A stretch of DNA of 64,000 nucleotides from Massilia mucilaginosa (lineage in GTDB: Bacteria; Pseudomonadota; Gammaproteobacteria; Burkholderiales; Burkholderiaceae_D): contig NZ_WHJH01000037.1 of the NCBI RefSeq assembly GCF_011682145.1, forward strand, positions 1 through 64,000, in the 5' to 3' direction. Below the pieces are notes generated by a model. That model worked only from the letters and a program-made list of their open reading frames with translations, was not told the DNA's origin and did no database searches. Below, in pieces: positions 40,641-49,104 of this stretch. The position numbers were made by a program, and so were the translations under genes. The stretch's first letter is position 1. Every line of letters begins with the position of its first letter.

Positions 40641-41815
40641 CGGGGCAGCGCCAGGTCGGCGCTGGCGAGGGCGAAGCGCGCCACGGCCGCATCGTCGAGC
40701 GTGACGCCGAAGCCGGGACCGGGCGGCAAGCGCGCCTGGCCATCGCCGATGTCGATGGTTTCGTTGATGATGTCGCCGGCGAAGCGCTCGCGCGCGGAAC
40801 CGTAGCCGACGAACTCGCCCACCGCGGGGTGGGCGGCGGCAAAGTGCAACAGGGCCGCGCTGCCCACCCCGAAGGTGTGTTTCGAGCCCAGGTTGCACTG
40901 GAGTCCGCCGGCCGAGGCGATCTCGACAATGGCGGCCGAGGCGCGCAAGCCGCCCGACTTGGCCAGCTTGACCGTGATGATGTCGGCCGCGCGCGCGCGC
41001 ACCACGCGCATCGCGTCAGCCGGGCTGAGCACGCTTTCGTCGGCCGCGATGGGCGCATGCGCGCGCTCCGTGATCAGTTGCATGGCCTCGATATCCCACC
41101 ACGCGCAGGGCTGCTCGATGCATTCGAGGGCGCATTCGCGCAAGGCGGCATCGACCGCCAGCGCCGCCTTGCACTGCCAGGCCTGGTTGGGATCGATTTC
41201 GAGGCGCGCCTGCTCGCCCACGGCACGCCGCACCGCGCGCGCCATGCGGATATCGTGGCGCCAGTCGGCGCTGCCTTTCAGTGTCAGCAGGCGGTATCCC
41301 CTCTCCACCAGGGCGCAGGCCGACTGCAGCGCCGTGCGTTCGTCCGGCATGGCCATGCTGCGCGAGAGGGGAAAGCGCTCGCGCGTGGCGCCGCCGAGCA
41401 GGTCGGCCACCGAAATGCCGAGGTGGCGCGCCTTCAGGTCGTGCAGCGCCAGGTCGACCGCGCACAGGGAGGTGGGAAAGGCGTGCCGTTCCGACGACAA
41501 ACCGGCCAGCATCTGCAACAGGGAGACGATGCGCGCGCCGTCCTGGCCCAGCAGCAGCGGCCCGCTGACCTCGGCCAGGCGGCGAAACACGGAATCGGCG
41601 CATTCGCCGTCGCGCGCGGGAAAGATGATCGAGGCCTCGCCCAGGCCCACCGTGCCGTCGCGCGCGGTCAGGCGCAGCAGCACCTTGTCGCCCACTTCCA
41701 GGCGCCCGCGCGAGGACTGCATGGGCGCAAGATAGGGAATGCGCACCTTCCACACCTGCACCCGCACGATCGCCAGCGGCGCGGCGCGCGCACTTCCAGA
41801 AGACATATCAGCCAT
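40637..41815 (-). CDS. enolase-superfamily (MLE-subgroup) racemase/cycloisomerase
   Basis: Protein of 392 residues in the mandelate-racemase/muconate-lactonising-enzyme fold. Metal ligands are in LEIDPNQAW, ECIEQPCAWWD and IAADESVLS; catalytic lysines lie in LLTLKGS and ITVKLAKSGGL. The pattern fits the MLE subgroup (dipeptide epimerase, muconate cycloisomerase or o-succinylbenzoate synthase) but does not fix the reaction. ATG at 41815 has only a weak upstream GGA. It is coupled to the methyltransferase gene and faces the PaaK-like ligase gene. Confidence 0.82.
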   Translation of the reverse strand: MADMSSGSARAAPLAIVRVQVWKVRIPYLAPMQSSRGRLEVGDKVLLRLTARDGTVGLGEASIIFPARDGECADSVFRRLAEVSGPLLLGQDGARIVSLLQMLAGLSSERHAFPTSLCAVDLALHDLKARHLGISVADLLGGATRERFPLSRSMAMPDERTALQSACALVERGYRLLTLKGSADWRHDIRMARAVRRAVGEQARLEIDPNQAWQCKAALAVDAALRECALECIEQPCAWWDIEAMQLITERAHAPIAADESVLSPADAMRVVRARAADIITVKLAKSGGLRASAAIVEIASAGGLQCNLGSKHTFGVGSAALLHFAAAHPAVGEFVGYGSARERFAGDIINETIDIGDGQARLPPGPGFGVTLDDAAVARFALASADLALPR

Positions 41816-41907
41816 TGAGCCAGTCCGTAAATGAGGTCGTGCGGGCGGCCATCGGCTGCGGCCGCCGCTCAAGGGCTATTGTACTGTCCGGCAGCCTGGC
41901 GTGCGCC

Positions 41908-42744
41908 CTAAATCCCGCTGGCCATCAAGCCTTCGGTATGGCCCGACCAGATATTCCCGGTGCGCAGAAACGGCTCGGTCTTCATCAGCGAAAAGCGCAA
42001 CCCCACCTCATCCCAGCCATAGCGGTCCACTTCCACCCGCTCGCGCTCGACCCGCACCACATTGAACGAGTTGACTTCGCCGCGCCCCCGGGTCGAGGTC
42101 GCCGTGCCCGCCTGCACCACCAGCGCCGCGTATTCGCTCATCTGGTAGCGCTCGGCCGTGCTGCCCGCATGGCTGGCGTGCATGTGCCCCGACAGCAGCA
42201 AATCGACGCCGCATTCGGCGAACGCCTTCATCGCCGCCGGCGCGCGGTCGACCAGGTCGTCGTCGTCCGCCGTGGTCGGCAGGTCGAACGGGTGATGGGT
42301 CACGATGATGCGCGTGACCGCCGGGTCCAGCCCGGCGAGCTGCTTGCGGATCATCGCCACCTGCTCGTCGTTGACGCGCCCGTCCTTGAAGGTCAATGAG
42401 CGCGCGGTATTGACGCCCAGTACCGCGATTTCCTCATCCACAAAGATCGGATCGAGGTCGTCCGTGATGTAGCGCTTGTAGCGCGTCAGCGGCTGCAAGA
42501 AGCGCCGGAACACGTTGTACAGCGAAATGTCATGATTGCCCGGCACGATGATCTGCGGCCCCGGCAAGGTGTCGAGCCAGGCCTTGGCCGCCTCGAACTC
42601 TTCGCTCTTGGCGCGCTGGGTCAGGTCGCCCGAGACCACCACCACGTCCGGCGCGACCCGTTCGACCAGCGCGCGCAAGGGAGCGAGCAATTTCTCGTCG
42701 ACACGGCCGAAGTGCAAATCCGACAGATGAACCAATGTACGCAT
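41908..42744 (-). CDS. calcineurin-type metallophosphoesterase
   Basis: Binuclear metal phosphoesterase of 278 residues of the CpdA-like group. Motifs in order: HLSDLHFGR (7-15), VSGDLTQ (about 38-44), GNHDISL (about 69-75), THHPFD (about 150-155) and SGHMHASHAG (about 187-196). These supply the full set of metal ligands. CpdA hydrolyses cAMP, but related enzymes act on other phosphodiesters. It is 9 bases downstream of the diacylglycerol kinase gene, so it belongs to that operon, which suggests a lipid- or nucleotide-related role. Confidence 0.88.
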   Translation of the reverse strand: MRTLVHLSDLHFGRVDEKLLAPLRALVERVAPDVVVVSGDLTQRAKSEEFEAAKAWLDTLPGPQIIVPGNHDISLYNVFRRFLQPLTRYKRYITDDLDPIFVDEEIAVLGVNTARSLTFKDGRVNDEQVAMIRKQLAGLDPAVTRIIVTHHPFDLPTTADDDDLVDRAPAAMKAFAECGVDLLLSGHMHASHAGSTAERYQMSEYAALVVQAGTATSTRGRGEVNSFNVVRVERERVEVDRYGWDEVGLRFSLMKTEPFLRTGNIWSGHTEGLMASGI

Positions 42745-42753
42745 GCTAACTCC

Positions 42754-43644
42754 TCAAGTTGGGACCACGACCGTCAGCGCGGCCGGACGGATCCGGTAGC
42801 GCAGCGGAGTCGTCATGATGGTGACTTCGCCATCGGTAGCCACCCGCAAACGCGTGTGGCGGGTGGCGATCTCCATGTTTTCCACAGAGAGCACGTCGAA
42901 ATCGCGCTCCTGCGCCAGGCTGCCCCACAAGGCGCTCCAGCCCAGCCGCAGCAAGCCCAGGCGGCCGGGGCGCTGCGCCACGTACAGGCTCAGCTTGCCG
43001 CCGTCGAGGCGCTGGCGTTCGCCCACGCTCAAGCCCTGCATCGTGTATTCGTTATTGCCGATGAACACAAACGGCGTGCGCCGCGCATGCTCGTCGTCGC
43101 CCACTTTCAGGCGCAAGCTCAGGAAGGGATAGCGGCGCAGCGCGGTGAGCGTGGCCCAGCCGGCCGCCAGCCACTTGCCGCGTCCCAGCCGGCGCTGCTG
43201 CTTTTCGCGGTCGCGCACGATGTCGGGATACAGCCCGAGGCTGGAATTGTTCAGGAAAATCGTGCCGTTCACTTCGCCCACGTCGACCTTGCTGCGCCGC
43301 CCCTGCGCCACGTTGCGGATGGCGTCGTCGAGCGCCAGCGGAATGCCGAGGTCCTTGGCGAAGTGGTTCAGGGTGCCCATCGGCAGCACGCCGAACGCGA
43401 CATCGCTGCCGACCAGCTGCGAGGCGACCGCGTTGATGGTGCCGTCGCCCCCGCCCGCCACCACGATCTGCTTGCCGGCCTCGCGCGCCGCCCTGGCCGC
43501 CCCGATCAACTCGCTGCCCCCGCGCGCCAGGGTCACGTCGGCCGCCATGCCGTGGGCGGCGAACTTGTCGCGCAGCTCGGCGGCACGGCCGTCGTCGTGG
43601 CCGCTGCCGGCGCTGCCGTTGATGATGACGGCGATCGGGATCAT
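42754..43644 (-). CDS. diacylglycerol kinase-family lipid kinase
   Basis: DagK/YegS-type lipid kinase of 296 residues. It has the nucleotide-binding VVAGGGDGTINAVASQL (about 61-77), GVLPMGTLNHFAKDLGIP (about 84-101) with the GTLN motif, and a C-terminal beta sandwich ending in RVATDGEVTIMTTPLRYRI, read in parts. It would phosphorylate diacylglycerol or a related lipid. Its ATG overlaps the stop of the PAP2 gene (ATGA), giving a kinase-phosphatase pair on one transcript. Confidence 0.9.
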   Translation of the reverse strand: MIPIAVIINGSAGSGHDDGRAAELRDKFAAHGMAADVTLARGGSELIGAARAAREAGKQIVVAGGGDGTINAVASQLVGSDVAFGVLPMGTLNHFAKDLGIPLALDDAIRNVAQGRRSKVDVGEVNGTIFLNNSSLGLYPDIVRDREKQQRRLGRGKWLAAGWATLTALRRYPFLSLRLKVGDDEHARRTPFVFIGNNEYTMQGLSVGERQRLDGGKLSLYVAQRPGRLGLLRLGWSALWGSLAQERDFDVLSVENMEIATRHTRLRVATDGEVTIMTTPLRYRIRPAALTVVVPT

Positions 43645-44354
43645 TCGCTGATCCGCGCGGCGCGCCGGCGGCGCAGGGTCGAGCAGGCGGTGATGCACAC
43701 CGCCAGCCAGCCGCAGCCTTCGACCATGGCGCCGAGCACGTCGCTCAGGTAGTGGGCGCCCAGGTAGACCCGGCTCAGCGCCACCAGAGCGACCATGAGG
43801 CAGGCGAACAGCACCACCAGGATGCGCACCTTCCAGCGCGGCACCGTGCACACCAGGTAAGCGGCCAGCACGCCGTAGAACACGGTCGCGCCGAGCGTAT
43901 GGCCACTGGGAAAGCTGTAAGTGGCCAGGGTCAGCAGCGGCTCGTCGAAACTCGGCCGGGCGCGCTGGAAAATATATTTGAGCAGCACGTTCAGCAGTTG
44001 CCCGCCGGGCACCGCCAGCACCAGGCAGATCAGCCAGTAGCGCGCCTTTTTCAGGTAGAAATACAAGCCCAGCGCACTGGCCATGAGCAACACCCCGAGC
44101 ACGTCGTGGGTGTGGGTGATGAACAGCATGGGATCGGTCCAGATGCTGTTCTTGTGGCTGTGGAACCAGTCGGCCAGAAAGGCGTCGAGCTCGGTGATGT
44201 CGTCGTGCGAGACCACGTCGGCGGCCAGGTTGCCGAACACGGCGGCGGCGAACATCATCAGGATGGCGCCGATGGTGACATGCAGGCCGAGTTCGCCTTC
44301 TGGACTGAGGCGGGCGACGACGAAACTGCGGACACGCGGAGGGACTTTGATCAC
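43641..44354 (-). CDS. PAP2-family membrane phosphatase
   Basis: Type 2 phosphatidic acid phosphatase of 237 residues with about six membrane helices. Catalytic motifs are KYIFQRARP (about 121-129), PSGH (about 151-154) and SRVYLGAHYLSD (about 190-201). It would remove phosphate from phosphatidic acid, lipid phosphates or undecaprenyl pyrophosphate on the periplasmic side. It heads an operon with the diacylglycerol kinase and metallophosphoesterase genes, so the trio may recycle lipid phosphates. Confidence 0.9.
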   Translation of the reverse strand: MIKVPPRVRSFVVARLSPEGELGLHVTIGAILMMFAAAVFGNLAADVVSHDDITELDAFLADWFHSHKNSIWTDPMLFITHTHDVLGVLLMASALGLYFYLKKARYWLICLVLAVPGGQLLNVLLKYIFQRARPSFDEPLLTLATYSFPSGHTLGATVFYGVLAAYLVCTVPRWKVRILVVLFACLMVALVALSRVYLGAHYLSDVLGAMVEGCGWLAVCITACSTLRRRRAARISE

Positions 44355-44466
44355 GATGACGATGGACGATTGGTCTCGGCCGGCACCAGCGGCACGGCAA
44401 CGTTTGCAATCTTACATGAGGGGCCGTGCTTCGTAGCGCACAGACCGCCATTGCTGCCCTGCGCGC

Positions 44467-44832
44467 CTATTCCAGCGTGTTGACCAGCTCCAGCAGCGCG
44501 GCGTGGTCGAGCGGCTTGTTGAGGAACGCGGTCGCGCCCTGGCGCAAGGCCCAGACGCGGTCCGACTCCATATCCTTGCTGGTAAGCAGGATCACCGGAA
44601 TATGCCAGGTCGCTTCGTCGCTGGTGATGGCGCGCGTGGCCTGGAAGCCGTTCAGGTTGGGCATGACCACATCCATGACGATCAGGTCCGGCAGCTCGCT
44701 GCGCGCCATGGCCACCGCTTCGCGGCCGTCGGTGGCGAGGATGACGCGGTGCCCGTGCAGGGTCAGCAATTCGGAAACGATCAGGCGCTGCACCAGCGAA
44801 TCGTCGACGACGAGGATTTTTTGACTAGCCAT
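44467..44832 (-). CDS. CheY-like single-domain response regulator
   Basis: Receiver-only protein of 121 residues. Acidic pocket Asp-Asp in LVVDDS (about 9-10), phospho-acceptor Asp in DLIVMDVVMP (about 54), Thr/Ser switch in ILLTSKD (about 83) and Lys in FLNKPLD (about 105). No output domain. This resembles PilH/PilG-type regulators. It lies 11 bases downstream of a small unknown gene. No cognate kinase is adjacent. Confidence 0.92.
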   Translation of the reverse strand: MASQKILVVDDSLVQRLIVSELLTLHGHRVILATDGREAVAMARSELPDLIVMDVVMPNLNGFQATRAITSDEATWHIPVILLTSKDMESDRVWALRQGATAFLNKPLDHAALLELVNTLE

Positions 44833-44843
44833 GACAAATCATT

Positions 44844-45164
44844 TCAGTGTGCGGAAGGGGCGGGCGCCAGCGCCTCCGCGGCTTTGTGCTCGGGAAAATA
44901 GCGCCAGTAAAAGGCGTGCGGCTGCAAGCCGAATTGGGTCTGCAGTTCCTGGCAGAGAATGGTTTCGGCCAGGTAGAGTGCCTTGAGGTTGGTGGTGCGG
45001 CTGATGGTCACGTACACCCGCAGCGTCTTGGTCGAGCTCGAATGATGCAGTTCCATTGCGGTCACGTCGAATTCCATGCTGCGCAGCTTGTGCCGGATGT
45101 GGCGCGCCACCTCCTTGCGCAAGGAGTTGTACAGCGCCGCATCGAACGCCTTTGGGTCAGGCAT
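44844..45164 (-). CDS. hypothetical protein, 106 residues
   Basis: Soluble mixed alpha/beta protein. It begins MPDPKAFDAALYNSLRKEV, has strands around RSMEFDVTAMELHH and TLRVYVTISRT, and ends in an Ala/Pro tail. It is 11 bases upstream of the CheY-like gene and may be its partner in a two-gene unit. No family recognised. The ribosome-binding site before ATG 45164 is weak, so the start is not certain. Confidence 0.65.
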   Translation of the reverse strand: MPDPKAFDAALYNSLRKEVARHIRHKLRSMEFDVTAMELHHSSSTKTLRVYVTISRTTNLKALYLAETILCQELQTQFGLQPHAFYWRYFPEHKAAEALAPAPSAH

Positions 45165-45579
45165 AAAGAGAACCCCAATCAATGAACGCGCCGCAACAGG
45201 CCTGGAGGCCTTGCCGGCTGCATAAAAACCGTTTTTCCCGGTTCCATCGTGCATGGACGTGACACTTGGAATCATACGCCAGATCACATGCGGCAACAGC
45301 CGGGGTGCGCGCAGTATCGCCGCGACTTGCACAGGAGTCAATCGAAATGTTGCTGCGCGCCAAATGTCAGGCCGGGCGCCGTACCGGACGCCGATACCGG
45401 ACGCCGATACCGGCACGCGCTTTCTTGAGCAAGCGCACGCCCGCCAGTCCAGCCGCATCAAGCCGCGCCGCGATGGCCTTCAATCCTGTTGCGGGATCGA
45501 CCCGGATCAAACCCGGCGCCGGGAACTCTTACAAACTCGGCAGGAAAGCAGTCCCCTTCCCTTGCCGCCGGAGATCCCA
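45165..45579. other. 415-base divergent intergenic region
   Basis: Between the unknown gene (minus) and the PEP-CTERM gene (plus). It contains a 13-bp tandem repeat (TACCGGACGCCGA, 2.5 copies, 45382-45413). Open frames here run on into the PEP-CTERM gene but lack signal-peptide or ribosome-binding features, so I leave the region non-coding. Confidence 0.5.
45382..45413. repeat. 13-bp tandem repeat
   Basis: TACCGGACGCCGA is repeated twice with a third partial copy (TACCGG). It lies about 170 bases upstream of the PEP-CTERM gene. Confidence 0.8.
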
Positions 45580-46128
45580 GTGCGAAGCCACCGCGTATTG
45601 ACCCTGCTGTCGACCCTGCCGTTCGCCCTGGCCATGCTGTGGCCGCCGCATGCGCCGGCCGCGCCGCTGAGCATCACGCCCGCCGTCCTCGGCGTCACCC
45701 TGGCGCCCGGCTCCGGCTGGGACGCCCGCGGCACGATCACCAACCTGAGCGGGGTCGACCTGCTCGCCACCGAGATCTTTCTTGAGTTCAGCGGGTATCC
45801 GCATGCCGTGCTGGCGCCCCGGCAACTTCTCGGCGGGATTGAATTTACCATCGGCAACCGCACGGTTTCCGAGCTGACCGGCCTGTTCCACGTCGACATC
45901 CTGGCGGACGCCATCGGCGGCCTGAGCTACTCGCTGGACGTGTTCGCGGTCGACGTGCACGGCAACTTCAGCGAGCAGGCGACGTATTCCTTCCTGGTCG
46001 CCGCGGCGCCGGCGGCGCTGCCGGAACCAGCCACGCCGGCGCTGCTGGCCGCCGCGACGCTCGCGCTGCTGGCCGCAGCCTGGCCGGCGCGGCGCCGCGC
46101 GCCGCATCGCAACGATTACGGAGGCTGA
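45580..46128 (+). CDS. PEP-CTERM-type exported protein
   Basis: Exported protein of 182 residues. Signal peptide (about 1-27, LLSTLPFALAMLWPP core), a beta-rich mature domain (LSITPAVLGVTLAPG, GTITNLSGVDLLATEIFLEFSG), then the sorting signal LPEPATPALLAAATLALLAAAWPARRR at the end, given here in outline: PEP motif, hydrophobic helix, Arg cluster. That signal is processed by exosortase. There is an unusual 9-residue extension after the Arg cluster. GTG at 45580 has GGAG 7 bases upstream. It is the first gene of a four-gene operon. No exosortase is in the window. Confidence 0.75.
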   Translation: MRSHRVLTLLSTLPFALAMLWPPHAPAAPLSITPAVLGVTLAPGSGWDARGTITNLSGVDLLATEIFLEFSGYPHAVLAPRQLLGGIEFTIGNRTVSELTGLFHVDILADAIGGLSYSLDVFAVDVHGNFSEQATYSFLVAAAPAALPEPATPALLAAATLALLAAAWPARRRAPHRNDYGG

Positions 46129-46129
46129 C

Positions 46130-46879
46130 ATGGCAAGTTCGCCAGCCACAAACAAAGTCATCCTCGGCGAGCCGGGGATCGAACATGTCGACCGCCAGCT
46201 ATTGCTCAACCTGCACATCATGAACGTGGGCGAGGCGCCGCTGAGCAATCTGCACATCACCGCCATGACGCTCGGCAAGGCACGCCGCACCAGCCCGCCC
46301 GGATTTCCCATCGTGATCGATCTGATCGGCGCCAGTGCCACCGGGCATGTCACTGCACGTTTTTCGAGCGCGGGGCTGACGCCGGGCGGCAAGGAACTGT
46401 TCACCCTGAGCGGTACCTACACGGTGGGCGGCCTGGCTTACGGGCTGAGCCTGAACCGCTTCATCCGCCTGCCCGCCGCGACCGCGCCCGCGCTGCCGGG
46501 CCTGCATGCGCGGGTGGAATCGTCGCAACGCGCCAACCACTGGAATTACGCCCTCTTCAACGACGAAGCGCCCGCCAGCCGCAGGGCGCTCGCCACCTTG
46601 TCCCTGTCGATCGCCGCGCCGGTGGCCGTTACCGGCATCCCGCCCGGCTGGGCGGTGGAAACCGACGGCCGCAGCTTCGTGCTGTGGTACGCCGCCGACG
46701 ACGCCCCACCCTACCCGCACCAGGTAGCGCCGGGAGCCGCGCTGGCCGGATTTCAACTGATGAGCGCTCGCACCCGCTCCGAAGCCGCTCCAGCCGCGCT
46801 GACCTCGTGGAACCACGCCAGCGACGAGGCCGGACCGGTGGTGTCCGACTACGTGCTCACGCCGTACCGGTTTGCCTGA
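46130..46879 (+). CDS. hypothetical beta-rich protein of the PLA2/MauE operon
   Basis: Protein of 249 residues with no signal peptide or membrane segment. It is beta-strand rich with Ig-like features (LLLNLHIMNVGEAPLSNLHITAM, SATGHVTARFSSAGLTPGGKELF, each in part), suggesting two beta-sandwich domains. GGAGGCTGAC precedes the ATG, one base after the PEP-CTERM stop, so translation is coupled. I do not recognise the family. It may be a cytoplasmic partner or use an unseen export route. Confidence 0.7.
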   Translation: MASSPATNKVILGEPGIEHVDRQLLLNLHIMNVGEAPLSNLHITAMTLGKARRTSPPGFPIVIDLIGASATGHVTARFSSAGLTPGGKELFTLSGTYTVGGLAYGLSLNRFIRLPAATAPALPGLHARVESSQRANHWNYALFNDEAPASRRALATLSLSIAAPVAVTGIPPGWAVETDGRSFVLWYAADDAPPYPHQVAPGAALAGFQLMSARTRSEAAPAALTSWNHASDEAGPVVSDYVLTPYRFA

Positions 46880-46903
46880 ATGACTTGAATGCGGGAGACA
46901 AGC

Positions 46904-47899
46904 ATGGATGCCTATCGTTCGGCCCTGTCGGCACTGGCGCGCCGGGTGCGCGCGCAGGGACCAGCGGCCGCGCCCGCCCGCCCGCTCGGCGCGGATCACG
47001 GCTTCGACCATTTTTCGCGCGCGCTGGGAAGCCAGATCGGGCGCCGCGACGTGATCAAAGTGGCGCTGTCCGGCGCAGTGTCGGCACTGCTCGGAGGGAT
47101 CGGCATGAAGCAGGCGTGGGCCGCCGCCAACTGCCTGTGCGGACGCCAGTTGTACGACGTGGCGACGCAATGCTGCACCCCGTCCGGCGTGCGGCCCAAG
47201 CATCCGCTGGCGGACCTGGCCGCCTGCCCCGACCGGGTCGCGCATCCGGGCCATGTGTGCCGTCCGAACGGCTGCGGCGCGGCGGGCGGGCAATCTTTTC
47301 CGTCCGCGTTCGGCGCGGCGCGCTTCGGCGCCTGCTGCGACAGCCACGACTGCTGCTGGGGCAACTGCAACAGCCAGCGCGACAGTTGCGACGGCAACTT
47401 CCACGACTGCCTGCGCGCCTCGTGCGAGGCGGCGTATCCGCCGCGCATCAATGTGCTCGGGCTCGACAGCAACCGGATCCGGCGCGCCTCCTGCCGCGCC
47501 ACCGCGCGCACCTATTTCGAAGGCGTCCAGTCCGGCAGATGGGGCACGCCCGCCTATGTGGCGGCGCAACAGGCGGCCTGCGACTGCTGCGCCGCACAAG
47601 CGTGCAAGACGTGCCCCGGCGGCAGCTGCGAGGCCTTGCCGAGCTGCGAAGATCCCGGCTGCGTGTGCTTCCAGACCATCGAAGGCAGCGGCTTCTGCCA
47701 TGCGCCGCAAGCCTGCGCAGGCTTGTCGGGCTGCGCCTCCAGCGCCAGCTGCCCTCCGGGCTGGGCCTGCGTCAGCGTGACCTGCTGCGGCGGCAATCCA
47801 GTCTGCATCCAGCCCTGCGTCGCCGCCAGCGGGGCGCGCGTGGCGCCGTTCGCCGCCGCGCCGCCTTCCGGAGGGGCGAACACCGCCCGCAGGCACTGA
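46904..47899 (+). CDS. Tat-type cysteine-rich phospholipase A2-like protein
   Basis: Protein of 331 residues. After a 46-residue leader comes a twin-arginine motif GRRDVIKVAL (Arg47-Arg48) and a hydrophobic core to about residue 74, so Tat export of a folded protein is likely. The mature part has 34 cysteines. Residues 144-151, CCDSHDCC, match the phospholipase A2 His site C-C-x-x-H-D-x-C, with His148 and Asp149, and are followed by a CNSQRDSCDGNFHDC run. The C-terminal third is further Cys-rich with CCAAQACKTC. Catalysis is not proven. GGGAG precedes ATG 46904. The next gene is a thiol-redox membrane protein. Confidence 0.75.
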   Translation: MDAYRSALSALARRVRAQGPAAAPARPLGADHGFDHFSRALGSQIGRRDVIKVALSGAVSALLGGIGMKQAWAAANCLCGRQLYDVATQCCTPSGVRPKHPLADLAACPDRVAHPGHVCRPNGCGAAGGQSFPSAFGAARFGACCDSHDCCWGNCNSQRDSCDGNFHDCLRASCEAAYPPRINVLGLDSNRIRRASCRATARTYFEGVQSGRWGTPAYVAAQQAACDCCAAQACKTCPGGSCEALPSCEDPGCVCFQTIEGSGFCHAPQACAGLSGCASSASCPPGWACVSVTCCGGNPVCIQPCVAASGARVAPFAAAPPSGGANTARRH

Positions 47900-47952
47900 A
47901 CGCTGGCCGGACGCGGCGCCATGCACTTTGCAGTCAATCACGGAGGTTGTCG

Positions 47953-48978
47953 ATGGATATCCTGTTCGTCGCATGCGGCATCACGGTGGTGCTGGTCCTG
48001 GCGCTGGCCGGCTTTTCCAAACTCGGACACGCCGAAGACACCGCCAGCGCCATGCAGGCGTTCGGATTGCCGCCGCGACTGGCGCACTGGGCGGCGCCCC
48101 TGCTGCCGCTGGCGGAGCTCGGCATCGCCGCCTGCCTGCTCGTCCCGGGTCTGGCCTGGGCCGGGGCGCTGGCGGCGACCGTGTTGCTGGCGCTGGTGAC
48201 CACGCTGGTGACGTTCGCGCTGCTGCAAGACAAGCATCCCAGCTGCAATTGCTTCGGGCAGGTGCGGTCCGCGCCGCTCGGCTGGGGCGTGGCCCTGCGC
48301 AGCCTGCTGCTGACCCTGTGCGCCGCCCACCTGCTCCTGGCCGGGAACCCAGGCCTGGAACAGGGACTCCTGAGCGAGGCCGGCCGTGTCGCGGCCGAGC
48401 TCGGCACAGTCGTGCTGGCCTCGCTTGCCGCCACCTGCGCGATCCTGCTGCAAGGCTGGCTGTCGCTCAACCTGGTGCGCCAGCAAGGGCGCCTGCTCCT
48501 GAAAATCGACAATCTGGAGCATCGCCTGGCGGCGGCCGGCATCCCGGCAAGCGCGCCCGCGTGGCCGAGCGGCCCGGCGCCCGGGTTCGATGCCGTCACC
48601 GTGGCCGGGTCGCGGGTGTCGTCGGCCACGCTGCTGGGCGGCGGCACGCCCGCGCTGCTCCTGTTCGTCAGCCCCGACTGCGCGCCGTGCGCGGATCTGC
48701 TGGCGGCGCTGCCGGCGTGGCGCGGCGCCCAGGATGCCGGCGAGCGGCTGGTGATCGTCAGCAGCGGGACGGCCCAGGCCAACCGCGACCAGCTCGGCAG
48801 CATGCTGGGCGACGACGCCCTGCTGCAGCGGGAACGGGAAATCAGCGCGCTGTTCGGCGTCATGGCCACCCCCAGCGCCGTGCGGATCGACGCCGGCGGC
48901 GCCATTGCCGCCCCGCTGGCCGTGGGCCGCGACCAGATCCTGGCGCTGGCGCGGGGCGCCGCTTGCGGGCGGACCTGA
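47953..48978 (+). CDS. MauE/DoxX-thioredoxin fusion membrane protein
   Basis: Protein of 341 residues. The N-terminal half (about 1-170) is a MauE-type membrane domain with about four to five helices and the redox motif CNCFG (Cys98, Cys100). A short coiled coil (about 175-195) leads to a periplasmic thioredoxin-like domain (about 208-341) with SPDCAPC (Cys243, Cys246), like MauD. MauE and MauD support disulphide formation in methylamine dehydrogenase; here the fusion sits after a 34-cysteine exported protein and is probably its dedicated disulphide machinery. GGAGG lies 6 bases before the ATG. Confidence 0.85.
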   Translation: MDILFVACGITVVLVLALAGFSKLGHAEDTASAMQAFGLPPRLAHWAAPLLPLAELGIAACLLVPGLAWAGALAATVLLALVTTLVTFALLQDKHPSCNCFGQVRSAPLGWGVALRSLLLTLCAAHLLLAGNPGLEQGLLSEAGRVAAELGTVVLASLAATCAILLQGWLSLNLVRQQGRLLLKIDNLEHRLAAAGIPASAPAWPSGPAPGFDAVTVAGSRVSSATLLGGGTPALLLFVSPDCAPCADLLAALPAWRGAQDAGERLVIVSSGTAQANRDQLGSMLGDDALLQREREISALFGVMATPSAVRIDAGGAIAAPLAVGRDQILALARGAACGRT

Positions 48979-49015
48979 GGGGCTCGCGAGCCCGATGCTC
49001 CAAAACGACAGACAA

Positions 49016-49031
49016 CTGTTTATTTATACAG
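49016..49031. promoter_or_regulatory. LexA/SOS-like box 1
   Basis: CTG-TTTATTTATA-CAG fits the CTG-N10-CAG SOS-box pattern with an AT-rich centre. It lies 73 bases before the 70-residue gene at 49105. Confidence 0.55.
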
Positions 49032-49033
49032 TC

Positions 49034-49049
49034 CTGTGGTTTCATACAG
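49034..49049. promoter_or_regulatory. LexA/SOS-like box 2
   Basis: CTG-TGGTTTCATA-CAG, a second box starting 18 bp after box 1. A TATTCT hexamer follows at 49059-49064. The side-by-side pair makes chance less likely than for a single match. Confidence 0.5.
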
Positions 49050-49104
49050 TAGTTGTGCTATTCTTGAATCACTCGATCAACGCAAACCCATAAAGGAATT
49101 TGTC

